From Sepiola atlantica (taxonomy: Eukaryota; Mollusca; Cephalopoda; Sepiida; Sepiolidae), in contig OY744532.1 in assembly GCA_963556195.1 (NCBI GenBank), positions 106,506,583 through 106,570,582 on the forward strand: a stretch of DNA of 64,000 bases. Reading direction: 5' to 3'. The notes below the pieces were generated by a model that saw nothing but the letters and a program-made list of their open reading frames with translations, did not search any database and was not told the origin of the DNA. Numbering within the stretch: the stretch's first letter is position 1; every line of letters begins with the position of its first letter. The translations under genes were made by a program, and so were the position numbers. Below, piece by piece: positions 37,801-51,590 of this stretch.

Positions 37801-39689
37801 ATATAATCTGTAAATATTTATGAAATATCAATAAATATACGTGTAATATAATAGTAAATGTATAAAAGCTGTAAATATTTATAAAATATCAATAAATATA
37901 CGTGTTATATAATAGTAAATGTATATAATCTGTAAATATTTATAAAGTTTCAATAAATATACGTGTAATATAATAGTAAATGTATATAATCTGTAAATAT
38001 ATATAAAATGTAAATAAATATACGTGTAATATAATAGTAAATGTATATTATCGGTAAATATATATAAAATATCAATAAATGTAAGTGTAATATTATAGTA
38101 AATGTAAATAATCTGTAAGTATTTACGAAATATCAATAAATTCACGTGTTATATAATAGTTAATGTTAAATTTTTGTAAATATATATAAAATATCAATAA
38201 ATATACGTGTAATATAATAATAAATGTACATAATCTGTAAATATATATAAAATGTCAATAAATATTCGTGCAATATGACAACAAATGTATATAATCTGTA
38301 AATATTTATTAAATATCAATAAATATACGTGTAATATAATAGTAAATGTATATAATCTGTAAATATTTATTAAATATCAATAAATATACGTGTAATATAA
38401 TAGTAAATGTATATAATCTGTAAATATTTATAAAATATCAATAAATATACGTGTAATATAATAGTAAATGTATATAATCTGTAAATATATATAAAATGTT
38501 AATAAATAAACGGGTAATATAATGACAAATTTATATAATCTGTAAATATTTACAAAATATCAATAAATATACGTATTATATAATAGTAAATGTATATTAT
38601 CTGTAAATATTTATAAAATATCAATAAATATGCGGGTAATATAATAATAAATGTATATAATCTGTAAATATATATAAAATTTCAATAAATATTCGTGCAA
38701 TATGACAACCAATGTATATAATCTGTAAATATTTATAAAATATCAATAAATATACGTGTAATATAATAGTAAATGTATATAATCTGTAAATATATATAAA
38801 ATGTAAATAAATATACATGTAATATAATAGTAAATGTATATTATCTGTAAATATATATAAAATATCAATAAATGTAAGTGTAATATTATAGTAAATGTAT
38901 ATAATCTGTAAATATTTATAAAATATCAATAAATTTACGTGTAATATAATAGTTAATGTCAAATTTTTGTAAATATATATAAAATATCAATAAATATACG
39001 TGTAATATTATATTAAATGTATATAATCTGTAAACATATATTAAATATCAATAAATTAACGAGTTATATAATATTATATCTATATAATCTGTTAATATAT
39101 ATAAAATATCAATAAATATATGTGTAATATAATAAGAAATGTATATAATCTGTAAATATTGATAAAATATCAATAAATATACGTGTAATATAATAGTAAA
39201 TGTATATAATCTGTAAATATATATAAAATATCAATAAATATACGTGTAATATAATAAAAAATGTATATAATCTGTAAATATTTATTAAATATCAATAAAT
39301 ATACGTGTAATATAATAGTACATGTATATAATACGTAATATTTATAAAATATCAATAAATATACCTGTAATATAATAGTAAATGTATATAATCTGTAAAT
39401 ATTGATAAAATATCAATAAATATACGTGTAATATAATAGTAAATGTATAAAATCTGTAAATATTGATAAAATATCAATAAATATACGTGTAATATAATAG
39501 TAAATGTATATAATCTGTAATTATATATAAAATGTCAATAAATAAACGGGTAATATAATAACAACTGTATATAACCTGTAAATATTTATAAAATATCAAT
39601 AAATATACGTATTATATAATAGTAAATGTATATTATCTGTAAATATTTATAAAATATCAATAAATATGCGTGTAATATAATAATAAATG
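28890..39689. repeat. Higher-order repeat block, units of 3,429, 2,498 and 3,002 bp
   Basis: The rare variant GTATAAAAGC marks each unit at 28,931, 32,360, 34,858 and 37,860. Other markers keep the same spacing, for example the open segments beginning at 31,415, 33,913 and 36,915. An irregular monomer with an extra 16 bp (ATTACTAAATTACTATAT) is present in the long units (about 29,650 and 35,580) and absent from the 2,498-bp unit. Confidence 0.85.
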
Positions 39690-39955
39690 TATATAATCTT
39701 AAAATATATATAAAATGTCAATAAATATTCGTACAATATGATAACAAATGTATATAATCTGTAAATATTTATGCAATATCAATAAATATACGCGTAATAT
39801 AATAGTTAATGTATATAATCTGTAAATATATATTAAATGTAAATAAATATACGTGTAATATAATAGTAAATGTATATTATCTTTAAATATATATAAAATA
39901 TCAATAAATGTAAGTGTAATATTATAGTAAATGTATATAATCTGTAAATATTTAT

Positions 39956-39963
39956 AAAATATC
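39956..39963. repeat. Left target-site duplication of the LINE
   Basis: AAAATATC, repeated at 43,631-43,638 after the A-rich tail. It occurs once in the unoccupied paralogous site at 48,627-48,634. Confidence 0.85.
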
Positions 39964-40613
39964 TCTGACAAAAAAACCTTCTTCTAGTTACTTACGCCGT
40001 GGCAGTAAACTGTTGGGGGAGGATGGCTTCCTTAGTCCTGATCGACAACCTTCCTAGAGTTGGAATCTCGAACAAAGTATCCGGTTTGCAAACCTACAAT
40101 TGCTTAAGGAGTAGATAGGTTCTACCTATCGCCGGCCCTTGCACTCCTTCTTTGTTTATTAGTCAGGCGCAGAAGTAACAGCGCTGGGACGCCTCTAAAC
40201 ACTCAGTGCCTAGCCTTGTTTCCTTACTAGGACAATGAACGCCGTTCTCTTTCTCTCTATTTGGGCAACTCGGGGAAAGTTTTTTCGTTAATAAGTCTTA
40301 CATGACCAGTCTGGGTCTCTCTTGTTCCGACAGGTTAGACAGCTTGTCTGGCTGCTGTTTCCGACTGACAGGACAGGAGCCCAAACTCTTGGGTAGCGCC
40401 AAGAACGGCTGCTCCATCATCAGTTGCATAATACCGTGGGTAGTTGTATGTGCCATGTCGCGCATGGAAAGGGACCCTGCAATTATCTACGGTGGGCTTT
40501 CCCGAGGCCACAACCCCCATGGATAAGGTCGTGACTAATGGACTGGTTGTGTGAGCTTATTGGCACCAAGCAAGTACCCACCTTGGCCAATCCACTCTAT
40601 AATCAAATCAAAC
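39964..40613 (+). promoter_or_regulatory. LINE 5' leader, probable internal promoter region
   Basis: 650 bp of mixed composition before the ORF. It contains short open frames (one about 74 codons, 40,302-40,526) without recognisable domains. LINE transcription normally starts inside such leaders, so promoter function is inferred from position only. An in-frame stop at 40,536-40,538 separates it from the ORF. Confidence 0.5.
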
Positions 40614-43520
40614 ATGCCATTAAAAAGAAATAAAATCAAACCTAAACCAGACACCCAAACAACACTTTCGCCTCCGCCCTTGAGGCTTGCATTCTCAAAT
40701 ATCCGGGGACTTACAACCAACATCAACGACGTAGAAACCTTTCTCCTGACAAACTCCCCGGATATCCTAGCGCTTAGTGAAACTAACCTCCAATCCTCAA
40801 TCACTTCTCACCACTTTGACATGACTGACTACCTCCCACTCTACCATAAGGACTCTGACAAACACATGCACGTGCTAGGAGTTTATGTTCGGAACACCCT
40901 CCCCCTGACTAGAGAACATAGGTTAGAATCAGATGACTACGACTACATGTGCTTTAGATTGACTTTACATCACAACGTTAGTTACTTATATTTCCTATAC
41001 CGCTCCCCGTCGTCCCAGGACTGTACTCTGCTAAACTCTGTCTCTGAAAGCATAGATAGAGCACTCTTAATTGACTCGAATGCCCAGATACATGTATTTG
41101 GGGATTTTAATGCCCACCACCGCGACTGGTTGGGATTCTCCAGCCTTACTGATGCAGCCGGCAACTCTACGTATAATTTCTCCTTAGCTCACTCCCTCTC
41201 TCAGACTGTTGATTTTCCGACCCGCATCCCTGATCGTGTGGACCAACAAGCCTCACTTCTAGACCTCTTCTTGACCTCAATACCCGAGGCTTGTGTGACG
41301 AAAGCTCATAGCCCACTCGGGAATGCTGATCACATTGTGCTAATGATACATATCACACTAAAAAGTCGTCCAAAAGCTGATGAACCGTTGCTCAAAACAA
41401 CAAGATACTACGAGCAAGCTGATTTTGAGTCAATCAGAGACCACATCAGTGACGCCCCATGGCGGGAAACCTTCTTACTCCCTGCCAACCAGTGTGCAAA
41501 CGAATTAACTGAATGGGTCAAAGCAGGCATTGAAGCCTATGTCCCCATGCGAAAATTCTTTAGCAAGCCCCACTCTCCTCAATGGTTCACTTCGGAATGT
41601 GCAGCTGCCATTTCTGAGAGGCAACAAGCATTCCGTAAATTCGGCCGCAATAAGTCAGCTACTAATAGGCATAAATTTATAGAGTCAAGAAACAATTGCA
41701 AGGCTGTGATAGGCGAAGCGAAGAGAAGGTATAATGAGTTAACAAAAAAACGCATCCAGTCACAGAAACTAGGTACTCGCGATTTCTGGAAAATCTACAA
41801 TAGTGTAGTGAATAATGGTCAATCTACGATTCCCCCACTTTCAAACCACAATGATGTCGTTTGCACGGCCACTGATAAGGCTGAACTACTCGCACAGCGT
41901 TTCGCTTCTAACTCTACTTTAGACTCGGGTAACCACCCTCTCCCTGAATTACCATTGCGGACTGAAGCCACACTTGATAACCTGGTCATCACCCCATCCC
42001 AGGTCAGAGACATTATAAAAAGCCTTGACACCTCTAAAGCTTGTGGGCCTGATCTTATACCTGTAATAGCAATAAAGAAATGCTCTGCTGAACTGGCCCC
42101 TGTTCTCTCCAAACTCTACAACAAATGCCTAGCCGAATCTTCCTTCCCCGATAGCTGGAAAATTGCCTCTGTGGTACCAGTCTACAAGAGTACTGGGAAT
42201 AGAACTGACCCTCAGAACTACCGCCCAATCAGTCTACTGCCGATCTTTGCCAAAATCTTTGAGTCCTTAATCAATCTAGCGATAGTACGTCACTTAGTTA
42301 ATGCTAAACTTCTATCCGACCGCCAGTATGGGTTTAGACAAGCACGATCTACTGCAGACATCCTAACGGTCATCTCTGAACGCATGTATCATACTCTCGA
42401 CAAGGCAGGTGAAGCTAGGGCAGTAGCGCTTGATATATCCAAGGCCTTTGACAAGGTATGGCATAAAGGGCTTCTCCTGAAAATACGCTCATACGGTATT
42501 ACTGGGCAACTACTTAATATAATTAGATCCTTCCTAAACAAAAGAAAAATCCAGGTTGTCCTCGATGGCCGTTCATCTAAGCAACATGACATAAATGCTG
42601 GTGTGCCCCAGGGATCTATTCTTGGACCTTTGTTGTTCCTGATCTATATAAACGATCTCCCTGATGACATAGTGTCTGAGATCGGTTTATTTGCTGACGA
42701 CACCACGCTTTACACTCGCCATGTTGGCAAAACAGACGCGATCATATCTGAGGCAATGGCTGCATCCTTAGAAGATGACCTCCAGGCTGTAGTGGATTGG
42801 GGCCATAAATGGTTGGTGACTTTTAATGCCGCAAAGACAAAGCTCCTTTCCTTCAACAACTACAAGAAGCCTCTCCAACCACCGATTGCCATGGCTAATA
42901 ACATCCTACCTGAGAGTTCATCATTCAAACTCCTTGGCCTAACCTTCACAGGTAACATGAATTGGAACACATACATTGAAAACATTGCCAAGGCTGCCGC
43001 AAAGAAGGTTGGCTCCCTCTACCGTGCTAGTGGACTCCTTACACCTGACATTATCCTGTATCTCTACAAAGCCACCATTCGCCCATGCATGGAGTATTGT
43101 TGCCACATCTGGGCTGGTGCATCATCTACTAGTCTCTCCCTCCTTGACAAAGTCCAAAAAAGAGTAGTCAACCTAATAGGTCCCTCACTGTCAGCTAAGC
43201 TCCAGCCCCTGTCCCATCGCCGCAATGTAGCATCCTTGTGTTTGTTTTACAAATACTTCAATGGATTATGCTCCGATGAGTGTGCTGCTCTGGTGCCCCC
43301 TCGACGTAAATTCACTAGACCAACTCGACATTCTACTAAATCTCATTCATTCACTGTGAACGTCACCAGATGCCGGAGAGCATTCTACTCAAATAGCTTC
43401 TTTCCTCGTGCTGCTGGCCTCTGGAACTCCCTCCCTGCCCCCTGTTTCCCCGACAGTACTAACATGCAGAAATTTAAAACTAATGTAAACAGACATCTCG
43501 CTGCTCAGATCCCAATTTAA
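40614..43520 (+). CDS. LINE polyprotein: AP endonuclease and reverse transcriptase (968 aa)
   Basis: The start chosen is the first in-frame ATG (40,614, with A at -3); the frame is open back to 40,539 only through non-ATG codons. The N-terminal ~240 residues are an apurinic-like endonuclease: N29 in FSNIRG, E56 in LALSETN, GDFN at 163-166, and GNADH at 236-240. These form the metal-dependent nicking site for target-primed reverse transcription. The reverse transcriptase follows with ALDISKAFD (605-613, catalytic D607), PQGSILGP (665-672) and FADD (693-696, catalytic D695/D696). The C-terminus includes MEYCCHIWAG and ends near NRHLAAQ without a visible RNase H domain or zinc knuckle. The frame is intact and all key residues are present, so the protein could be active. 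GC and codon use differ completely from the satellite around it. Confidence 0.95.
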   Translation: MPLKRNKIKPKPDTQTTLSPPPLRLAFSNIRGLTTNINDVETFLLTNSPDILALSETNLQSSITSHHFDMTDYLPLYHKDSDKHMHVLGVYVRNTLPLTREHRLESDDYDYMCFRLTLHHNVSYLYFLYRSPSSQDCTLLNSVSESIDRALLIDSNAQIHVFGDFNAHHRDWLGFSSLTDAAGNSTYNFSLAHSLSQTVDFPTRIPDRVDQQASLLDLFLTSIPEACVTKAHSPLGNADHIVLMIHITLKSRPKADEPLLKTTRYYEQADFESIRDHISDAPWRETFLLPANQCANELTEWVKAGIEAYVPMRKFFSKPHSPQWFTSECAAAISERQQAFRKFGRNKSATNRHKFIESRNNCKAVIGEAKRRYNELTKKRIQSQKLGTRDFWKIYNSVVNNGQSTIPPLSNHNDVVCTATDKAELLAQRFASNSTLDSGNHPLPELPLRTEATLDNLVITPSQVRDIIKSLDTSKACGPDLIPVIAIKKCSAELAPVLSKLYNKCLAESSFPDSWKIASVVPVYKSTGNRTDPQNYRPISLLPIFAKIFESLINLAIVRHLVNAKLLSDRQYGFRQARSTADILTVISERMYHTLDKAGEARAVALDISKAFDKVWHKGLLLKIRSYGITGQLLNIIRSFLNKRKIQVVLDGRSSKQHDINAGVPQGSILGPLLFLIYINDLPDDIVSEIGLFADDTTLYTRHVGKTDAIISEAMAASLEDDLQAVVDWGHKWLVTFNAAKTKLLSFNNYKKPLQPPIAMANNILPESSSFKLLGLTFTGNMNWNTYIENIAKAAAKKVGSLYRASGLLTPDIILYLYKATIRPCMEYCCHIWAGASSTSLSLLDKVQKRVVNLIGPSLSAKLQPLSHRRNVASLCLFYKYFNGLCSDECAALVPPRRKFTRPTRHSTKSHSFTVNVTRCRRAFYSNSFFPRAAGLWNSLPAPCFPDSTNMQKFKTNVNRHLAAQIPI

Positions 43521-43630
43521 GCTGAACCACCAATCCTTCCCCCTCCCTTTTCCTTTTTTCTCAGTAGCCCCTTACGTTTACAGTGGCGTCCTGCCTTGTT
43601 TGGGGTGAACCATGTAAAAAAAATAATAAA
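43521..43630 (+). other. LINE 3' UTR and A-rich tail
   Basis: CT-rich sequence is followed by TCAGTAGCCCCTTACGT and GGGTGAACC blocks conserved in the truncated copy at 10,446-10,643. That conservation marks this as the likely reverse-transcriptase recognition region. It ends in an A-rich run with two T interruptions (about 43,616-43,630). Confidence 0.8.
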
Positions 43631-43638
43631 AAAATATC
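43631..43638. repeat. Right target-site duplication of the LINE
   Basis: AAAATATC abuts the A-rich tail, so its left boundary is ambiguous by a few A residues. Confidence 0.8.
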
Positions 43639-46600
43639 AATAAATTTACGTGTAATATAATAGTTAATGTTAAATATTTGTAAATATTTATAAAATATCA
43701 ATAAATATACGTGTAATATAATAATAAATGTATATGATTTGTAAATATATATAAAATATCAATAAATATACGTGTAATACTATATTAAATGTATATAATC
43801 TGTAAATATATATTAAATATCAATAAATATACGAGTTATTTAATATTAAATGTTTATAATTTGTTAATATATATAAATTATCAATGAATATACGTGTAAT
43901 ATAATAGTAAATGTATATTATTTGTAAATATTTATAAAATATTAATAAACTTACCTGTAATATTATAGTAAATGTATATAATTTGTAAATATATATTAAA
44001 TGTCAATAAATATAAGTGTAATATAATATTAAATGTATATAATCTGTTAATATTTATAAAATATCAATAAATATACGTGTAATATAATAGTGAATTAAAA
44101 CAATCTGTAAATATATATAAAATATAAATAAATATACGTGTAATATAATAGTAAATGTATATAATCTGTAAATATATATAAAATGTACATTAAGTATACG
44201 TGTAATATAATAACAAATGTATATAATCTGTAAATATTTATATCAATAAATATATTACTAATATTATATTATATGCATATAATGTGTAAATATATAAAAA
44301 ATATCAATAAATATACGTGTAATATAATAGCAAATGTATATAATCTGTAAATATATATAAAATGTCAATAAATATATGTGTAATATAATAACAAATGTAT
44401 AGAATCTGTAAATATTTATAAAATATCAATAAATATACGTATAATATAATAGTAAATGTATATAATATTTAAATATTTATAAAATATCAATAAATATACG
44501 TGTAATATAATAATAAATGTATATAATCTTTTAATATATATAAAATGTCAATAAATATACGTGTAGTATGAAATAAAATGTATATAATCTGTAAATATTT
44601 ATAAAATATCAATAAATATAGGTGTAATATAATAGTAAATGTATATAATCTTTAGAAATATATCAAATGTCAATAAATATACGTGTAATATTATAGTAAA
44701 TGTATATTATCTGTAAATATATATAAAATATCAATAAATATGAGTTTAATATAATAGTAAAAGTTATATAATCTGTAAATATTTATAAAATATCAATAAA
44801 TTTACGTGTAATATAATAGTTAATGTAAAATATCTGTAAATATTTATAAAATATCAATAAATATACGTGTAATATAATAGTAAATTTATATAATCTGTAT
44901 ATATATATAAAATATCAATAAATATACGTGTAATATAATAAAAAATGTATATAATCTGTAAATATTTATGAAATATCAATAAATATACGTGTAATATAAT
45001 AGTAAATGTTTATAATCTGTAAATATTTATAAAATATCAATAAATATACGTGTAATATTATACCAAATGTATAAATCTGTAAATATTTATGAAATATCAA
45101 TAAATATACGTGTAATATAATACTAAATGTATGTAATCTGGAAATATTTATAAAATATCAATAAATACACGTGTAATATAATAGTAAATGTATATAATCT
45201 GTAAATATTTATAAAATATCAATAAATATACGTGTAATATAATAGTAAATGTATATAATCCAGAAATATTTATAAAATATCAATAAATATACCTGTAATA
45301 TAATAATAATTGTATATACTCTGTAAATAGTAAAAAAATATCCATAAATATACGTGTAACCCAATATAACATGTATATAATCTGTAAATATTTATAAAAT
45401 ATCCATAAATATGCGTGTAATATAATAGTAAATGTATATAATCTGTAAATATATATAAAATGTAAATAAATATACGTGTAATATAATAGTAAATGTATAT
45501 TATCTGTAAATATATATAAAATATCAATAAATGTAAGTGTAATATTATAGTAAATGTATATAATCTGTAAATATTTACGAAATATCCATAAATTCACGTG
45601 TAATATAATAATAAATGTATAAGAGTTGTAAATATATATAAAATATCAATAAATATACGTGTAATATAATCGTAAATGTATATAATCTGTAAATATATAT
45701 TAAATATCAATAAATATACGTGTAATATAATAGTAAATGTATATAATCTGTAAATATTTATAAAATATCAATAAATATACCTGTAATATAATAGTCAATT
45801 TTTATAATCTGTAAATATTAATAAGATATCAATAAATATACGTATTATATAATAGTAAACGTATATAATCTGTAAATATTTATAAAATATCAATAAATAT
45901 ACGTGTAATATAATAGTAAATGTATATAATCTGAAAATATTTATAAAATATCAATAAATATACGTGTAATATAATAGTAAATGTATATTATCTGTAAATA
46001 TTTATAAAATATTAATAAATATACCTGTAATATAATAGTAAATGTATATAATTTGTAAATATATATAAAATGTCAATAAATATTCGTGCAATATGATAAC
46101 AAATGTATATAATCTGTAAATATTTATGAAATATCAATAAATATACGCGTAATATAAAAGTAAATGTATATAATCTGTAAATATATATTAAATGTAAATA
46201 AATATACGTGTAATATAATAGTAAATGTATATTATCTGTAAATATATATAAAATATCAATAAATGTAAGTGTAATATTATAGTAAATGTATATAATCTGT
46301 AAATATTTACAAAATATTAATAAATTTACGTGTAATATAATAGTTAATGTAAAATATTTTTAAATATGTATTAAATATCAATAAATATACGTGTAATATA
46401 ATAATAAATGTATAGGATTTGTAAATATATATAAAATATCAATAAATATACGTGTAATATTATATTAAATGTATATAATCTGTAAATATATATTAAATAT
46501 CAATAAATATAGGAGTTATATAATATTACATGTATATAATCTGTTAATATATATAAAATATCAATAAACATACGTGTAATATAATAACAAATGTATATAA

Positions 46601-48626
46601 TCTGTAAATATTTATAAAATATCAATAAATATACGTGTAATATAATAGTAAATGTATCTAATCTGTAATATTTATAAAATATCAATAAATATACCTGTAA
46701 TATAATAGTAAATGTATATAATCTGTAAATATTTATAAAATATCAATAAATATACGTGTAATATAATAGTAAATGTATAAAATCTGTAAATATTTATAAA
46801 ATATCAATAAATATACGTGTTATATAATAGTAAATGTATATAATCTGTAAATATTTATAAAGTGTCAATAAATATACGTGTAATATAATAGTAAATGTAT
46901 ATAATCTGTAAAGATATATAAAATGTCAATAAATATTCGTGCAATATGATAACAAATGTATATAATCTGTAAATATTAATGAAATATCAATAAATATACG
47001 CGTAATATAATAGTAAATGTATATAATCTGTAAATATATATAAAATGTAAATAAATATACGTGTAATAAAATAGTAAATGTATATTATCTGTAAATATAT
47101 ATAAAATATCAATAAATGTAAGTGTAATATTATAGTAAATGTATATAATCTGTAAATATTTACGAAATATCAATAAATTCACGTGTAATATAATAATAAA
47201 TGTATAAGAGTTGTAAATATATATAAAATATCAATAAATATACGTGTAATATAATAGTACATGTACATAATCTGTAAATATTTATTAAATATCAATAAAT
47301 ATACGTGTAATATAATAGTAAATGTATATAATCTGTAAATATTCATAAAATATCAATAAATATACGTGTTATATAATAGTAAATGTATATAATCTGTAAA
47401 TATTTATAAAGTATAAATAAATATACGTGTTATATAATAGTAAATGTATATAACTTGTAAATATTTATAAAATATCAATAAATATACGTGTAATATAATG
47501 ACAAATGTATATAATCTGTAAATATTTACAAAATATCAATAAATATACGTATTATATAATAGTAAATGTATATTATCTGTAAATATTTATAAAATATCAA
47601 TAAATATGCAGGTAATATAATAATAAATATATATAATCTGTAAATATATATAAAATGTCAATAAATATTCGTGCAATATGACAACAAATGTATATAATCT
47701 GTAAATATATATAAAATGTAAATAAATATACATGTAATATAATAGTAAATGTATATTATCTGTAAATATATATAAAATATCAATAAATGTAAGTGTAATA
47801 TTATAGTAAATGTATATAATCTGTAAATATTTATAAAATATCAATAAATTTACGTGTAATATTATAGTTAATGTCAAATTTTTGTAAATATATATAAAAT
47901 ATCAATAAATATACGTGTAATATTATATTAAATGTATATAATCTGTAAATATATATTAAATATCAATAACTATACGAGTTATATAATATTAAATGTATAT
48001 AATATGTTAATATATATAAATTATCAATAAATATACGTGTAATATAATAACAAATGTATATAATCTGTAAATATTTATAAAATATCAATAAATATACGTG
48101 TAATATAATAGTAAATGTATATAATCTGTAAATATATATAAAATATCAATAAATATACGTGTAATATAACAGTAAATGTATAAAATCTGTAAATATTGAT
48201 AAAATATCATAAATATACGTGTAATATAATAGTAAATGTATATAATCTGTAAATATATATTAAATATCAATAAATATACGTATTATATAATAGTAAATGT
48301 ATATTATCTGTAAATATTTATAAAATATCAATAAATATGCGTGTAATATAATAATAAATGTATATAATCTTAATATATATATAAAATGTCAATAAATATT
48401 CGTACAATATGATAAAAAATGTATATAATCTGTAAATATTTATGCAATATCAATAAATATACGCGTAATATAATAGTTAATGTATATAATCTGTAAATAT
48501 ATATTAAATGTAAATAAATATACGTGTAATATAAAAGTAAATGTATATTATCTTTGAATATATATAAAATAGCAATAAATGTAAGTGTAATATTATAGTA
48601 AATGTATATAATCTGTAAATATTTAT

Positions 48627-48634
48627 AAAATATC
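48627..48634. other. Unoccupied paralogous site of the LINE insertion
   Basis: The single AAAATATC in the neighbouring higher-order unit aligns base for base with the duplicated target flanking the LINE. The flanking monomers match on both sides. Confidence 0.85.
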
Positions 48635-51590
48635 AATAAATTTACGTGTAATATAATAGTTAATGTTAAATAATTGTAAATATGTATTAAATTTCAATAA
48701 ATATACGTGTAATATTATAATAAATGTATATGATTTGTAAATATATATAAAATATCAATAAATATACGTGTAATATTATATTAAATGTATATAATCTGTA
48801 AATATATATCAAATATCAATAAATATACGAGTTATATAATATTAAATGTTTATAATTTGTTAATATATATAAAATATCAATGAATATACGTGTAATATAA
48901 TAGTAAATGTATATTACTTGTAAATATTTATAAAATATTAATAAAGTTACCTGTAATATTATAGTAAATGTATATAATTTGTAAATATATATTAAATGTC
49001 AATAAATATAAGTGTAATATAATATTCAATGTATATAATCTGTAAATATTTATAAAATATCAATAAATATACGTGTAATATAATAGTAAATTAAAACAAT
49101 CTGTAAATATATATAATATATCAATAAATATACGTGTAATATGATAGTAATTGTATATAATCTGTAAATATATATAAAATGTACATTAAGTATACGTGTA
49201 ATATACTAACAAATGTATATAATCTGTAAATATTTATATCAATAAATATATTACTAATATAATATTATATGCATATAATGTGTAAATATATAAAAAATAT
49301 CAATAAATATACGTGTAATATAATAGCAAATGTATATAATCTGTAAACATATATAAAATGTCAATAAATATATGTGTAATATAATAACAAATGTATAGAA
49401 TCTGTAAATATTTATAAAATATCAATAAATATACGTATAATATAATAGTAAATGTATATAATATTTAAATATTTATAAAATATCAATATATATACGTGTA
49501 ATATAATAATAAATGTATATAATCTTTCAATATATATAAAATGTCAATAAATATACGTGTAATACAATATAAAATGTATATAATCTGTAAATATTTATAA
49601 AATATCAATAAATATAGGTGTAATATCATAGTAAATGTATATAATCTGTAAATATATATAAAATGTCAATAAATATACGTGTAATATTATAGTATATGTA
49701 TATTATCTGTAAATATCTATAAAATATCAATAAATATGAGTTTAATATAATAGTAAATGTATATAATTTGTAAATATTTATAAAATATCAATAAATTTAC
49801 GTGTAATATAATAGTTAATGTAAAATATCTGTAAATATTTATGAAATATCAATAAATATACGTGTAATATAATAGTAAATTTATATAATCTGTAAATATA
49901 TATAAAATATCAATAAATACACGTGTAATATAATAGTAAATGTATATAATCTGTAAATATTTATAAAATATCAATAAATATACGTGTAATATAATAGTAA
50001 ATGTATATAACTTAGAAATATTTATAAAATATCAATGTATATTCCTGTAATATAATAGTAAATGTATATTCTCTGTAAATAGTGAAAAAATATCAATAAA
50101 TATACGTGTAATACAATACAAAATGTATATAATCTGTAAATATTTATAAAATATCCATAAATATGCGTGTAATATAATAGTAAATGTATATAATCTAGAA
50201 ATATTTATAACATATCAATCAATTTAAGTGTAATATAATAGTAAATGTATATAATCTGTAAATATATATAAAATATCAATAAATATACGTGTAATATAAT
50301 AAAAAATGTATATAATCTGTACATATTAACAAAATATCAATAAATATACGTGTAATATAATAGTAAATGTATATAATCAGTAATATTTATAAAATATCAA
50401 TAAATATACCTGTAATATAATAGTAAATGTATATAATCTGTAAATATTTATAAAATATCAATAAATATACGTGTAATACAATAGTAAATGTATAAAATCT
50501 GTATATATTTATGAAATATCAATAAATATACGTGTAATATAATAGTAAATGTATATAATCTGTAAATATATATAAAATGTCAATAAATATACGTGTAATA
50601 TAGTAAAAAATGTATATAATCTGTAAATATTTATAAAATATATATAAATATACGTGTAATATAATAGTAAACATATATAATCTGTAAATATTTACGAAAT
50701 ATCAATAAATATACGTGTAATATAATAAAAAATGTATAGAATCTGAAAATATTTATAAAATATCAATAAATATACGTGTAATATAATAGTAAATGTATAT
50801 AATCTGTATATATATATTAAATGTCAATAAATATACGTGTAATATTATATAAAATGTATATAATCTGAAAATATTATCTAAAATATCAATAAATATACGT
50901 GTAATATAATAGTAAATGTAAAATATCTGTAAATATTTATAAAATATATATAAATATACGTGTAATATAATAATAAATGTATATGATTTGTAAATATATA
51001 TTGAATATCAATAAATATACGTGTAATATTATAGTAAATGTATATAATCTTTAAAAATTCATAAAATATCAATAAATTTACGTGTACTATAATAGTTAAT
51101 GTAGAATATCTGTAAATATTTAAAAAATATCAATAAATATACGTGTATTATAATAGTAAATGTATATAATCTGTAAATATTAATAAAATATCAATAAATA
51201 TACGTGTAATATAATAGTAAATGTATGTAAGCTTTAAATATATATAAAATGTCAATAAATATACGTGTAATATAGTCACAAATGTATGTAATCTGTAAAT
51301 ATTTATAAAATATATATAAATATACTTGTAATATAATAGTAAACGTATATAATCTGTAAATATTTATAAAATATCAATAAATATACGTGTAATATAATAG
51401 TAAATGTATATAATCTGAAAATATTTATAAAATATTCATAAATATACGTGTTATATAATAGTAAATGTATATTGTCTGTAAATATTTATAAAATATTAAT
51501 AAATATACCAGTAATATAATAGTAAATGTATATAATTTGTAAATATATATAAAATGTCAATAAATATACGTGTAATATAATATTAAATGT

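Larger units (their letters stand above)
13930..39963. repeat. 61-bp AT-rich satellite array, left block (about 427 monomers)
   Basis: The consensus interior monomer runs GTAATATAATAGTAAATG, TATATAATCTGTAAAT, ATTTATAAAATATC, AATAAATATACGT, which sums to 61 bp. Tandem head-to-tail copies are continuous over 26 kb. Divergence is mostly substitutions with rare 1-3 bp indels. Each monomer typically carries one ACGTG with the only CpG, and one AATAAA. Since 61 is not a multiple of 3, any chance open frame repeats with a 61-residue period, which explains the many Ile/Tyr-rich minus-strand peptides. There is no gene in this block. Confidence 0.97.
39964..43630 (+). mobile_element. Non-LTR retrotransposon (LINE), apparently full length, 3,667 bp
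   Basis: The composition changes abruptly from extreme AT to about half GC at 39,964 and back at about 43,615. Order: leader (39,964-40,613), one ORF with endonuclease and reverse transcriptase (40,614-43,520), 3' UTR, then an A-rich tail. AAAATATC flanks both sides. Jockey/CR1-like in general layout, but no first (gag-like) ORF is recognisable in the leader, which either lost it or never had it. A 5'-truncated relative lies at 10,446-10,643, so the family has inserted at least twice here. The intact ORF and clean duplication suggest recent activity. Confidence 0.92.
39690..51500. repeat. 4,996-bp higher-order repeat spanning the LINE
   Basis: The marker TTAAAACAATCTG occurs at 44,095 and 49,091 (4,996 apart). 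Sequence left of the LINE at 39,691 reappears at 48,362; 8,671 minus the 3,675 bp contributed by the LINE and one target duplication gives the same 4,996. Some monomers were gained or lost within the unit; a marker at 45,321/50,073 is 4,752 apart, a difference of exactly four monomers. Confidence 0.85.

Noticed and set aside
40302..40526. 74-codon open frame in the LINE leader as a possible first ORF
   Set aside because: It is Cys/Ser-rich with no zinc knuckle, coiled coil or RRM-like feature, and is short for a gag-like ORF. Left as part of the leader.
40551..40613. GTG at 40,551 as the start of the LINE polyprotein
   Set aside because: Eukaryotic initiation at GTG is unlikely. The first in-frame ATG at 40,614 has a favourable A at -3, and the endonuclease domain begins after it.
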